This document shows positions 43,221 to 50,969 of a DNA stretch of 64,000 nt, one piece after another (the first letter of the stretch is position 1; each line of letters begins with the position of its first letter). The DNA is from Rufibacter immobilis. GTDB taxonomy: Bacteria > Bacteroidota > Bacteroidia > Cytophagales > Hymenobacteraceae. The position numbers were made by a program, and so were the translations under genes. The notes beneath the pieces are model-generated. The model had not been told where the DNA came from. It saw only the letters and a program-made list of their open reading frames with translations, and ran no database searches. The DNA is taken from positions 1,054,934 through 1,118,933 of the forward strand of contig NZ_RJJE01000009.1 in NCBI RefSeq assembly GCF_003721565.1, read 5' to 3'.

Positions 43221-43240
43221 TAGTTTAAACTATTAATAGT
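43221..43240. promoter_or_regulatory. Overlapping palindromes upstream of the HNH gene
   Basis: TAGTTTAAACTA (43221-43232) and ACTATTAATAGT (43229-43240) are two perfect 12-mers sharing ACTA, just nine bases before the start codon. Operator-like arrangement; the binding protein is unknown. Confidence 0.5.
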
Positions 43241-43248
43241 ATAAGAAT

Positions 43249-44571
43249 ATGGATCAAATTAGTAATTACTATAAAGTGGGCCTGTCTTTTATATCTCTCA
43301 AACAGAGTATATACTTAGATTTTGCGGGCGAAGCAGATTCTAAGGAAGTGTTTAAAAACTTTCTGCTGCTATTCAACCATCAAACAAATGCGCATGAACC
43401 AAAAATAGTTATAAACCCACTCCAGCTAAGCAGTCCTGATTTACGCGAAGGAATCGTACACTTCATAGAAACCCATGAAAAAATACTTCCACCAATACTA
43501 AAAAAATTACCAAGTCTTCTCAACTCTTTTCAAAATGAATACTTCCTCATTATTGAAGGTCGAATCACTGACACAGAAAAGCTTATCCAACACTGGAATT
43601 ACTTGTCTGAGATCCATCTACAAAAAGGTATTTATAACCAAAATAGTCTAACCAGCTTTGAATGGGGAGAGCTCCTTAAGAATTATGATATTGAATATTT
43701 TGGGCATCAGAAGCTACTCATAGAAGGGGGTAATCATAAAAAGAATAATACATGTCGTTTTTGTGGAGCAAAAACAAATGAACAAAATCAATTTGGCTCA
43801 ATTGTAAGCTTCAACAAAAAAGCTCATGCATTCTCTGAGGCATTAGGCAACAAGAAAGTACTCACCAGTGATGAGTGTGATAGTTGCAATGAGCGTTTTG
43901 GAGCTCACAAAGGAATTGAATCTTCATTGATAAATCTCTTACAGGTATTTCGCAGTACATATAGTCTAGAAGGCAAGAAAGGATTAAAGAAGCTTAAAGG
44001 GAAAGATTTCTTAATAGACAGTTCCGGATTCTTAGATATTTTAAAAAGAGTTAACCTTTCTGACTCTACCCAAAAGCAAAGTATTGAAACGCAACTGAAC
44101 CTTAATGAAACCTTCATCCCACAAGACATCTACAGGTGTCTGTCAAAATATATCTTGAGTGTTATTGACAAACAAGATGTAATTCATTTTCAAAACACTA
44201 TAGATTGGATAAATAAAGCATTTGATGCAACTGAATTGCCTCCTATTTCTATTTTTCAACACATTAACTTCTTTAAAAGAGATCCACTTGTAGTAATATA
44301 TAAAAGGAAAACAACCAACACTACTTTCCCATATTTAGTAGGAGAGTTTCATTACGCAAACTTGATTTTCGTCTTTATATTACCCTTCTGTTTTAAGGAC
44401 AAGAAGACTTTTGTGCAGGCCGAAGATTACCAATGCTTCTGGTCTGAATTCAATCAAAGGCCTAATTACAATTGGACTTCAAACTCGTTCCTTTCTATAC
44501 AAGAATGTGCTATATCTATCAATCTCAAAATAGATGGAATTGAAATTGGCACAAATACATTCTTGAAATAG
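43249..44571 (+). CDS. HNH endonuclease domain protein (HNH_5-like), AT-rich island gene
   Basis: A 440-residue protein of unrecognised overall family. Residues about 165-225 hold a zinc-type HNH nuclease core: CRFCGAKT, then KKAHAFSEALGNKK and SDECDSCNERFGAHK, that is CxxC...H...CxxCN, closest to HNH_5. The flanks (about 1-160 and 235-440) are unassigned. Base composition is far more AT-rich than the neighbours, and codon use differs, so it was probably acquired horizontally. Twin hairpins bracket it and two overlapping palindromes lie before the ATG. Genes of this class are often found with phage-defence or mobile loci; no methyltransferase or partner gene is visible, so a defence role is only a guess. 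Confidence 0.8.
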   Translation: MDQISNYYKVGLSFISLKQSIYLDFAGEADSKEVFKNFLLLFNHQTNAHEPKIVINPLQLSSPDLREGIVHFIETHEKILPPILKKLPSLLNSFQNEYFLIIEGRITDTEKLIQHWNYLSEIHLQKGIYNQNSLTSFEWGELLKNYDIEYFGHQKLLIEGGNHKKNNTCRFCGAKTNEQNQFGSIVSFNKKAHAFSEALGNKKVLTSDECDSCNERFGAHKGIESSLINLLQVFRSTYSLEGKKGLKKLKGKDFLIDSSGFLDILKRVNLSDSTQKQSIETQLNLNETFIPQDIYRCLSKYILSVIDKQDVIHFQNTIDWINKAFDATELPPISIFQHINFFKRDPLVVIYKRKTTNTTFPYLVGEFHYANLIFVFILPFCFKDKKTFVQAEDYQCFWSEFNQRPNYNWTSNSFLSIQECAISINLKIDGIEIGTNTFLK

Positions 44572-44584
44572 ACGATTCCCTACC

Positions 44585-44608
44585 CTTGTTGGTGTTATCA
44601 CCAACAAG
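44585..44608. repeat. Twin hairpin, right (CTTGTTGGTG)
   Basis: CTTGTTGGTG-TTAT-CACCAACAAG, followed by CACAACAACGG. Same TTGTTGGTG/CACCAACAA stem as at 43161 with a different loop. It follows the HNH stop codon by 13 bases. Confidence 0.85.
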
Positions 44609-44652
44609 CACAACAACGGTTAAACTTGCAATCTCCTAATTCTCCCAAAACC

Positions 44653-44690
44653 AAAAAAGAGCCTCTATACTGCGTTTAGAGGCTCTTTTT
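44653..44690. terminator. REP-derived terminator between convergent genes
   Basis: Perfect 14-bp stem AAAAAGAGCCTCTA / TAGAGGCTCTTTTT with A- and T-runs on both sides, so it can act on both strands (HNH gene and ettA). Confidence 0.85.
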
Positions 44691-44711
44691 CTTAAATCAG
44701 GGCAAAACCAG
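44671..44711 (+). repeat. REP-like palindrome, TTTAGAGGC variant, right of the HNH gene
   Basis: TGCGTTTAGAGGCTC ... AAATCAGGGCAAAACCAGG. Shares the same variant arm and flanks with 42438-42475, framing a segment of about 2.2 kb. Confidence 0.85.
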
Positions 44712-44713
44712 GC

Positions 44714-46381
44714 TTAGTCCATCAGTTTCTTATACCGGATGCGCTTAGGTTCTACGTCGCCCAGGCGCTTCTTCTTGGCTTCTTCGTAGTCTGAGAAGTT
44801 ACCTTCAAACCAAACTACTTGACTGTCGCCTTCGAAGGCTAGGATGTGGGTGGCGATGCGGTCCAAGAACCAGCGGTCGTGGCTGATGACCACGGCGCAG
44901 CCCGCGAAGTTCTCCAGCGCGTCTTCCAGCGCCCGGATGGCGTTTACGTCCAGGTCGTTGGTAGGCTCATCCAGGAGCAGCAGGTTGGCACCTTGCTTCA
45001 GGGTCATGGCCAGGTGCACGCGGTTACGCTCGCCCCCAGACAGTACGCCCACTTTCTTCTCCTGGTCACCGCCCGTGAAGTTGAACTTGCTCACGTAGGC
45101 CCGCGCGTTCACTTGGCGGCCTGCTAAGAGCATAGTCTCGGTGCCGCCGGAGATGGTTTCAAATACAGATTTGTTGGGGTCCAGGCTCTCGTGTTGCTGG
45201 TCTACGTAGGCAGTCTCCACCGTTGGGCCTACATTGATAGTACCGGCATCTGGGGTTTCACGGCCAGTGATTAAACGGAACAAGGTAGATTTACCCGCTC
45301 CGTTAGGACCAATAATGCCCACAATACCCGCCGGCGGCAGATTGAAGGTTAAGTCTTCAAACAGTAATTTATCGCCAAACGCTTTGCGCAGGCCTTCGGC
45401 TTCAATCACCACGTTGCCCAGGCGCGGACCGTCTGGGATGAACAGCTCCAGTTTCTGTTCTTTCTCTTTGGCTTCCTCAGAGGCCATCTTCTCATAGTTA
45501 CCCAGACGCGCTTTAGATTTGGCTTGGCGGGCTTTCGGGCTCATGCGGGCCCACTCCAACTCACGTTGCAGGGTTTTCTGGCGCTTGCTCTCGGTTTTCT
45601 CTTCTTTGGCCAGACGCTCAGCTTTCTGCTCCAGCCAGCTGGAGTAATTGCCTTTCCAAGGAATGCCTTCGCCGCGGTCCAGTTCCAGAATCCAGCCGGC
45701 CACGTTGTCCAGGAAGTAACGGTCGTGGGTAACGGCAATCACGGTGCCTTTGTATTGTTGCAGGTGCTGCTCCAGCCAGAGCACAGACTCAGCGTCTAAG
45801 TGGTTGGTTGGCTCATCCAGCAGCAGCACGTCTGGCTCCTGCAACAAGAGGCGGCAGAGGGCTACGCGGCGCTTCTCACCCCCAGAGAGGTTCCCAATCA
45901 CGGCTTCGCCCGGCGGGGTGCGCAGGGCATCCATGGCGCGTTCCAGTTTGCTGTCCAGGTCCCAGGCCCCCAGGTGGTCCAGTTTCTCCTGCACTTCGCC
46001 CTGGCGGGCCATTAGTTTGTCAAAGTCGGCGTTCTCATCAGCGAAGGCTTCGTTTATTTCCTCAAACTCCTTTAGAAGAGCCACGGTCTCGGCGGCGCCT
46101 TCCTGCACAACCTCCATTACGGTTTTGGTAGGGTCCAGCTGCGGTTCCTGCTCCAGGTACCCCACGGAGTACCCCGGCGAGAACGCCACTTCACCCTGGA
46201 ACTGCTTGTCTACGCCGGCAATCACCTTCAAAAGAGAGGATTTACCAGAGCCGTTGAGACCCAGCACGCCAATTTTAGCGCCGTAAAAGAAAGAGAGGTA
46301 GATGTTTTTTAAGACTTGTTTCTGCGGAGGGTAGATTTTACTCACCCCCGCCATGGAGAAGATGATGGTTTCGTTGCTCAT
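44714..46381 (-). CDS. ettA: Energy-dependent translational throttle protein EttA (ABC-F)
   Basis: A 555-residue ABC-F ATPase. The first ABC domain has Walker A GLNGSGKSS, signature LSGGEKRRVA and Walker B LLLDEPTNHLD; the second has GPNGAGKST, LSGGERNRVH and LLLDEPTNDLD. The interdomain linker is Lys/Arg-rich (about 240-310), as in EttA, which binds the ribosome E site and gates the first elongation step depending on ADP/ATP ratio. Length and the C-terminal EPKRIRYKKL match EttA rather than antibiotic-resistance ABC-F proteins. Confidence 0.92.
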   Translation of the reverse strand: MSNETIIFSMAGVSKIYPPQKQVLKNIYLSFFYGAKIGVLGLNGSGKSSLLKVIAGVDKQFQGEVAFSPGYSVGYLEQEPQLDPTKTVMEVVQEGAAETVALLKEFEEINEAFADENADFDKLMARQGEVQEKLDHLGAWDLDSKLERAMDALRTPPGEAVIGNLSGGEKRRVALCRLLLQEPDVLLLDEPTNHLDAESVLWLEQHLQQYKGTVIAVTHDRYFLDNVAGWILELDRGEGIPWKGNYSSWLEQKAERLAKEEKTESKRQKTLQRELEWARMSPKARQAKSKARLGNYEKMASEEAKEKEQKLELFIPDGPRLGNVVIEAEGLRKAFGDKLLFEDLTFNLPPAGIVGIIGPNGAGKSTLFRLITGRETPDAGTINVGPTVETAYVDQQHESLDPNKSVFETISGGTETMLLAGRQVNARAYVSKFNFTGGDQEKKVGVLSGGERNRVHLAMTLKQGANLLLLDEPTNDLDVNAIRALEDALENFAGCAVVISHDRWFLDRIATHILAFEGDSQVVWFEGNFSDYEEAKKKRLGDVEPKRIRYKKLMD

Positions 46382-46421
46382 GGCGTATGTGTATAGATTC
46401 TGCTCTGAGTATTGGCAGGCG

Positions 46422-46462
46422 GCGTTTAGAGGGCGTTTTCAGAAAAAGAGCCGCTAAACAAA
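46422..46462 (-). repeat. REP-like palindrome, degenerate copy
   Basis: GGCGTTTAGAGGGCG ... GAAAAAGAGCCGCTAAAC, upstream of ettA. The remainder of the 253-bp divergent gap shows a promoter-like TAAATTTTG at 46542 and no gene. Confidence 0.75.
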
Positions 46463-46634
46463 ACCAAAAACCTTGTTCTTAGAAATCAGTATGAAAGCAA
46501 ATGTCAAGTTTAGGTTTTTCTGCCAACGGCCACAAATATCGTAAATTTTGGCGGGCCCGGGTTATGAAAATTGGAGGTAATTCATAAACTTGTACCAAAA
46601 TAGACTTTAAAATTTTCAGTTAATAATCCAGTAG

Positions 46635-47951
46635 ATGGAAACCAAAGATTTGTCTGAGGAGGCCCATAAGTACGGCTACATTGAGGGGAACCAGGTGTGG
46701 TTGAAACCGTTTATGCATTTCCCGGCACGCCAGGTAGGTGACGTAAAAGAGGTCCCTGAAGAATCACTGCAGTACTTTGCGAATCGTTTTGAGAACTTCA
46801 GACAAAAGGTTTACAGCCTGTTGGAGAAGATAGAGACCTCTGAGAACAAGGGGTCTTTCCTGATGAAAGTGCTGCACTTAAAAGAGCAGATTGAGAAGTA
46901 TGATGCCGTTGGCGACTTTGAATCTTTGCACCACCGCCTTTCTGCCGCTGAAGCCGAGATCAAGGAAGCCATTGCCCGCAACCGCGACAAGAACCTGGCC
47001 ACCAAGATCACGCTCATCCAGCAGGCCGAGGCCCTGCAAACCAGCATTGACTGGCAAGAGACCACAGACAAACTGAAGGAACTGCGCCAGAACTGGATCA
47101 AGACCGGCCCGGTAGACAAGTCCCTCACAGATGAACTGGAGGAGCGTTTCAAAACGGCCGTGGAGGCTTTCTTCACCCGCAAGAAAGAGTTCTTCCAGGA
47201 CAAAAAGGACATGCTCTCCCGCACGGTAGACAAGTACAAAGTCCTCATTGCCCAGTCTGAAGCCCTCAAAAGCTCTGAGGAGTGGGAAGAGACCAGCAAA
47301 AAGCTGAAAGACTTGCAAAACCAGTGGAAAGAGATTGGCGGCACCCTGCCCCGCAAAATGTCCAATGACCTCTGGAACAGCTTCAGGGCGGCCAACAACC
47401 ACTTCTTTGAGCGCCTCAAAAAGCACATCAACAGCCAGAAAACTGAGTCTAAGGACAAGTATCTGGAAGACAACCTGGAAAAGAAACGCTCCCTGGTGGC
47501 CCAGGCCGAGGCCCTGTTAGACGAACCGGTACAACAGGCCGTTTCCCAAGCCAAGGAGCTACAGGCAGCCTGGAAGAAAGTAGGCCCCGTGAAACAGGAA
47601 GCGTCTGATGCCGTGTGGGAAAGCTTTCTGGTAGCCTGCGATAAAATCTTTGAACTGAGCAGCCTGGAACACTTCATGCGCAAGCGTCCTTTGCCGGAAG
47701 GCAAGAACTCTGAGACAGACCAGCTGTACGCCCGCATTAACGCCCTGCGTGATTTCATCAAGCATGACAAGCAGGAACTGGAAGTACTGGAAACCAACCT
47801 GGGCCGTTTAAACCCTAACCCGGGCAATGAAGCGTTCAGGTCTATGCTGGAAGGCAAGATCAAGAACTTCAACCGTAAAATCCGTACCAAGAACGAACTC
47901 ATAGAGCTGCTGCGCAAAAAGTCTGGCGCGCAAAGCAACAAAATTGCCTAA
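46635..47951 (+). CDS. DUF349 domain-containing protein
   Basis: A 438-residue, strongly helical, charged protein with at least three DUF349 repeats: about residues 125-195 (LKELRQNWIKTGPV), 200-270 (LKDLQNQWKEIGG) and 285-350 (AKELQAAWKKVGPV). The N-terminal 110 residues and the last 60 are coiled-coil-like. DUF349 proteins are cytoplasmic and of unknown function. It ends in a basic tail before the stop, just upstream of a hairpin that reaches the next start codon. Confidence 0.88.
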   Translation: METKDLSEEAHKYGYIEGNQVWLKPFMHFPARQVGDVKEVPEESLQYFANRFENFRQKVYSLLEKIETSENKGSFLMKVLHLKEQIEKYDAVGDFESLHHRLSAAEAEIKEAIARNRDKNLATKITLIQQAEALQTSIDWQETTDKLKELRQNWIKTGPVDKSLTDELEERFKTAVEAFFTRKKEFFQDKKDMLSRTVDKYKVLIAQSEALKSSEEWEETSKKLKDLQNQWKEIGGTLPRKMSNDLWNSFRAANNHFFERLKKHINSQKTESKDKYLEDNLEKKRSLVAQAEALLDEPVQQAVSQAKELQAAWKKVGPVKQEASDAVWESFLVACDKIFELSSLEHFMRKRPLPEGKNSETDQLYARINALRDFIKHDKQELEVLETNLGRLNPNPGNEAFRSMLEGKIKNFNRKIRTKNELIELLRKKSGAQSNKIA

Positions 47952-47958
47952 GTCATTC

Positions 47959-47997
47959 GTAAGCCGTTAGAAATTGTCCTAAATTCTAACGGCTTAC
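47959..47997 (+). terminator. Hairpin between DUF349 gene and OMP gene
   Basis: Perfect 14-bp arms (GTAAGCCGTTAGAA / TTCTAACGGCTTAC), 11-nt loop, no T-run. It ends three bases before the ATG at 48001, so it may act on translation as well as or instead of transcription. Confidence 0.6.
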
Positions 47998-48000
47998 ACT

Positions 48001-48792
48001 ATGAAAAAATACCTTCTACTCCTTTTCCTGTGCGCCTCCTTCCTGGCGCAGGCTCAGAACATCAAAGGCCCGTACCTGGGGCTCACCACCCAGTTCCAGA
48101 ACACCTGGATCATCAATGACGAACAATACGAAGGGGTGAACTACAAACACCGCTTCACCACCAAGTGGGCTCCTTATGGTTTTGTGGCTGGTTACAAATT
48201 CAACGAGAACCACAACGTGCAGGCAGAGATTTACCGCTCGCACCAAGGCGAGAAGTTTGACTTGGTAGACCGCGACGGCAACAAGACCGGTGAGAAAGAG
48301 ATTGACCTGGTGTACTGGAACATTCCGCTGTTATTCAAATACACTACCACGGGTACGCTGCGCTTCAATTTCCAGGTGGGGCCGCAACTGGGAATATTAC
48401 AGAAAGGCACGGAAGAGAACCGCTTTTCGCGCACCGCCACCTACCAGCTCAAAGAGAAATCTTTCCCCATTCAGGCTGGCACCTATCTATTGGCCAGCAC
48501 CGAGGACCGTGACCGCTCCGGCAACGCCAACGTAGGCAAGTTCAACGAGTATGATGCGGGTATTTTATTGGGAGCCGGGGTAGAATACAGCCTCACCGAT
48601 AACCTGAGCCTTACCGCCAACCTGCGGTATCTCTACAATTTCGTGAACATCCGCAAAGAGGAACACATAGTAGACAACGCCAGAGACCCAGATGAATACA
48701 CGCTGCGGCAGAACATGGTAGGCGGATTGCAAATTGGCATTAACTACCTGTTTAACACCGGAGATGGCTCTAGCAGCGCCCGTCACCAATAA
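48001..48792 (+). CDS. Outer-membrane beta-barrel protein (porin family)
   Basis: A 263-residue exported protein: signal peptide ending near AQAQ (residues 16-19), then alternating amphipathic beta-strands of the Bacteroidota OMP_b-brl (PF13568-like) type, with YWNIPLLFKY and GAGVEYSLTDNLSLTANLRYLYNFVNI. The barrel probably lies in the outer membrane. No ligand or partner is evident. Its start codon is three bases after a 14-bp hairpin. Confidence 0.82.
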   Translation: MKKYLLLLFLCASFLAQAQNIKGPYLGLTTQFQNTWIINDEQYEGVNYKHRFTTKWAPYGFVAGYKFNENHNVQAEIYRSHQGEKFDLVDRDGNKTGEKEIDLVYWNIPLLFKYTTTGTLRFNFQVGPQLGILQKGTEENRFSRTATYQLKEKSFPIQAGTYLLASTEDRDRSGNANVGKFNEYDAGILLGAGVEYSLTDNLSLTANLRYLYNFVNIRKEEHIVDNARDPDEYTLRQNMVGGLQIGINYLFNTGDGSSSARHQ

Positions 48793-48804
48793 GAAAAAAA
48801 ACGG

Positions 48805-48837
48805 CAACGGGTAAACATTTTACTTATTTACCCGTTG
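48805..48837 (+). terminator. Terminator of the OMP gene
   Basis: CAACGGGTAAA / TTTACCCGTTG, 11-bp arms with an 11-nt loop, followed by TGTGTTTTAG. Confidence 0.75.
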
Positions 48838-48876
48838 TGTTTTAGCATTGCGAACGGTTGGTAATAAGAAGAAATC

Positions 48877-48907
48877 TTTGAATTGTCAATCAAAATTCTA
48901 TTTTTGC
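48877..48907 (+). promoter_or_regulatory. Bacteroidota promoter of the DUF2795-like gene
   Basis: TTTG (48877-48880), 18-bp spacer, TATTTTTGC (48899-48907). Both boxes match consensus. The ATG is 57 bases downstream. Confidence 0.75.
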
Positions 48908-48963
48908 AGGCCGTTTCCATGAGCAAACAATTTGTATAGACATACTTAAAAAACGGATTTACT

Positions 48964-49185
48964 ATGTATTGGACACTTGAACTTGCCTCTTACCTGGAAG
49001 ATGCGCCATGGCCAGCTACCAAAGATGAATTAATTGACTATTCTATTCGCTCCGGCGCCCCTATGGAGGTGGTAGAAAACCTTCAGGCCCTGGAAGACGA
49101 TGGTCAGCCCTATGAAAGCATTGAAGAAGTTTGGCCAGACTACCCTACCAAGGAAGACTTCATGTTCAACGAAGACGAATACTAG
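48964..49185 (+). CDS. Small acidic DUF2795-like protein
   Basis: A 73-residue acidic protein (MYWTLELASYLEDAPWPATK ... YPTKEDFMFNEDEY) that matches the short DUF2795 proteins conserved in Bacteroidota. Function unknown, cytoplasmic. It is preceded by a strong promoter, so it is probably well expressed. Confidence 0.88.
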   Translation: MYWTLELASYLEDAPWPATKDELIDYSIRSGAPMEVVENLQALEDDGQPYESIEEVWPDYPTKEDFMFNEDEY

Positions 49186-49188
49186 TCT

Positions 49189-49268
49189 TAATTAAGAATT
49201 GGGAATTAGGAATTAAGAATGGCCTTATTGATAATTCTTAATTTCACATTCATAATTCCCAATTAAGA
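49189..49268. repeat. AT-rich imperfect inverted repeat
   Basis: Two blocks rich in AATTAAGAATTGGGAATTA and its complement (about 49190-49220 and 49240-49268) can fold into one long imperfect stem, between the DUF2795-like gene and a TTG-started ABC gene. It may be a terminator or a MITE-like element. Confidence 0.55.
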
Positions 49269-49271
49269 ACG

Positions 49272-50000
49272 TTGGCTGTTTTAGAAATAAAAGGATTGGT
49301 TGCGGGATACGACGAGCGCGTACTCCTCCGCAACCTTTCTTTTTTAGTGCCAGAGCCTGCGTTTGTAGCCATTATTGGGCACAACGGCAGCGGCAAGTCT
49401 ACTTTGCTCAAAACGCTCACGGGGCAGGTGCCCTACCAGGGGCAGATTCTGGTGCAGGGCCAGCCGCTCAAAACCACTTCTGGCGTACTGGCCCAATCCC
49501 TCTCTTACCTTCCGCAGAAAAACAATGTAGCCTTTCCCATCAAAGTGCGGGAGTTGGTAGTGATGGGCCTGTTCAGGCAGAAACGGCTGCTGGAGCATTA
49601 TACCGCCGCAGATTACGCCCTCACGGATGACGTACTTACCCGCCTGCACATCTCTCACCTGAGCCAGCGCACGTTCACCCAACTTTCGGGCGGGGAGCAG
49701 CAGTTGGTCTGGCTGGCGCAGCTCATGCTCCAGAACGCGCCCATCGCGCTGCTAGATGAACCTACCCAGCAGCTGGATGTGTACCACAAAAAAAGGGTGT
49801 TTGATCTTATGACCAGCTGGGTACACCACGAACAGAAAACGGTGCTTTGCATTACGCATGATTTGCTCAACCTGCTGCCCCTGCAAGGCTACCTCCTCAA
49901 CATCTCGCACCCGTCCCCAACCTTAGAGGTCATCACGCCCCAGACGGTATTGGCGCAGCAACAATTCCTGGAGGAGAGACAGCATGCCCCATCTAAGTAG
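49272..50000 (+). CDS. ABC transporter ATP-binding protein, orphan
   Basis: A 242-residue ABC ATPase of the FecE/BtuD-like importer class. Walker A GHNGSGKST, Q-loop YLPQKNN, signature LSGGEQQLVW, Walker B IALLDEPTQQLD, H-loop CITHD. Start is TTG at 49272, giving MAVLEIKGLVAGYDERVLL; no ATG fits. There is no adjacent permease or binding protein, so its partner is elsewhere. Metal-chelate, hemin or cobalamin uptake is typical for the class. Confidence 0.85.
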   Translation: MAVLEIKGLVAGYDERVLLRNLSFLVPEPAFVAIIGHNGSGKSTLLKTLTGQVPYQGQILVQGQPLKTTSGVLAQSLSYLPQKNNVAFPIKVRELVVMGLFRQKRLLEHYTAADYALTDDVLTRLHISHLSQRTFTQLSGGEQQLVWLAQLMLQNAPIALLDEPTQQLDVYHKKRVFDLMTSWVHHEQKTVLCITHDLLNLLPLQGYLLNISHPSPTLEVITPQTVLAQQQFLEERQHAPSK

Positions 50001-50005
50001 ACCAA

Positions 50006-50044
50006 CCGTTTAGCGGCTCTTTTTCCAGAAACAGCCCCAAAACA
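50006..50044 (+). repeat. REP-like palindrome, degenerate copy
   Basis: CCGTTTAGCGGCTC ... AAACAGCCCCAAAACAG, between convergent ABC and ispD genes. Confidence 0.8.
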
Positions 50045-50065
50045 GCACGTACGAACTCTGAAAAG

Positions 50066-50764
50066 TTATGTCCTTTTCTCCTGTAACAGGAAAGCCTCGG
50101 CCAGCACAAGATCTTCGGGGGTGGTTAGTTTGATGTTTCGGTAGCTGCCTTCCACCAGTTGGATCTTGTGCCCGAACCGTTCCACCACAGAGGCATCATC
50201 GGTGAAAAGCGGACTTTCGGGTTGACTGTAGGCCCGGCGCAGCAACGGTAGCCGGAAGCACTGGGGCGTCTGCACCAGCCGGTACGCGGCCCGGTCTACG
50301 GCTTTGGAAGTGCCGCCCCGCACTCTTCTAATGGAGTCTTTCAATGAAACCGACACCACGGCAGCTCCCCGTTGCGCGGCGGTGCCATAGGCGGCCTGCA
50401 AAATAGCATTGTCCACGAACGGGCGCACCCCGTCATGCACCGCCACCACCCCATCTTCCTCCTGCTCCAAGGCTGCCAACCCATTCTTCACCGACTGAAA
50501 CCGGGTATTACCGCCCAAAACCACCTGATGCGGCACCGTGAATTGATGCTGCTGGCAAAGAGAATTCCAGGTAGAGACTTCCGCCTCCGGCAACACCACC
50601 ACCAACGGCATGGCCGCGTCAAACGCATGGAAACGCTGCATGGTGTGCATGAGCACCGGCGTGCCGGCAATGTGTAGAAACTGTTTGGGCAGGGTTGCCT
50701 TCATTCGGCTGCCCGAGCCGCCGGCTACAATAACAGCGTATTTCTTGAAAACGGGAGATTCCAT
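50066..50764 (-). CDS. ispD: 2-C-methyl-D-erythritol 4-phosphate cytidylyltransferase
   Basis: A 232-residue enzyme of the MEP isoprenoid pathway; it couples MEP with CTP to form CDP-ME. The N-terminal nucleotide loop is VAGGSGSRMKATLPKQFL, with VVAVHDGVRPFVD and RLVQTPQCFR as further family motifs. I use the ATG at 50764; seven more codons are open upstream. Confidence 0.92.
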   Translation of the reverse strand: MESPVFKKYAVIVAGGSGSRMKATLPKQFLHIAGTPVLMHTMQRFHAFDAAMPLVVVLPEAEVSTWNSLCQQHQFTVPHQVVLGGNTRFQSVKNGLAALEQEEDGVVAVHDGVRPFVDNAILQAAYGTAAQRGAAVVSVSLKDSIRRVRGGTSKAVDRAAYRLVQTPQCFRLPLLRRAYSQPESPLFTDDASVVERFGHKIQLVEGSYRNIKLTTPEDLVLAEAFLLQEKRT

Positions 50765-50805
50765 AGGAAGTGGCAAGTTACGCATTCCCGCTTGCCTAGG
50801 CCAGC

Positions 50806-50845
50806 GCCGTTTAGGGGCTCTTTTTCCAAAAGAAGGGCCAAACCA
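50806..50845 (+). repeat. REP-like palindrome, near-consensus left arm
   Basis: GCCGTTTAGGGGCTC ... GAAGGGCCAAACCAG, upstream of ispD. Confidence 0.85.
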
Positions 50846-50891
50846 GAAGTATCTTCATTTCTTTCTAGCGGCACATGGCCAGAAGCGGCAG

Positions 50892-50932
50892 CTGTTTTGA
50901 AGCAGTTTCCGGAAAAACAGCCGCTAAACGCA
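50892..50932. repeat. REP-like palindrome, degenerate copy
   Basis: TGTTTTGAAGCAG ... AAAACAGCCGCTAAACGC. With the copy at 50806 it forms a close pair in the gap 50765-50969. Confidence 0.75.
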
Positions 50933-50969
50933 AAGTGGGGGTTCTTGCCGGGAATAGGTATTCTTGGGT

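Noticed and set aside
43249-44571. Complete restriction-modification system
   Set aside because: An HNH core is present, but no methyltransferase or specificity gene is nearby, so I call only an HNH-domain protein.
43161-44625. Integron attC-type cassette sites around the HNH gene
   Set aside because: GTTAAAC occurs near 44619, but the required paired core sites and typical attC length are missing, and no integrase is present.
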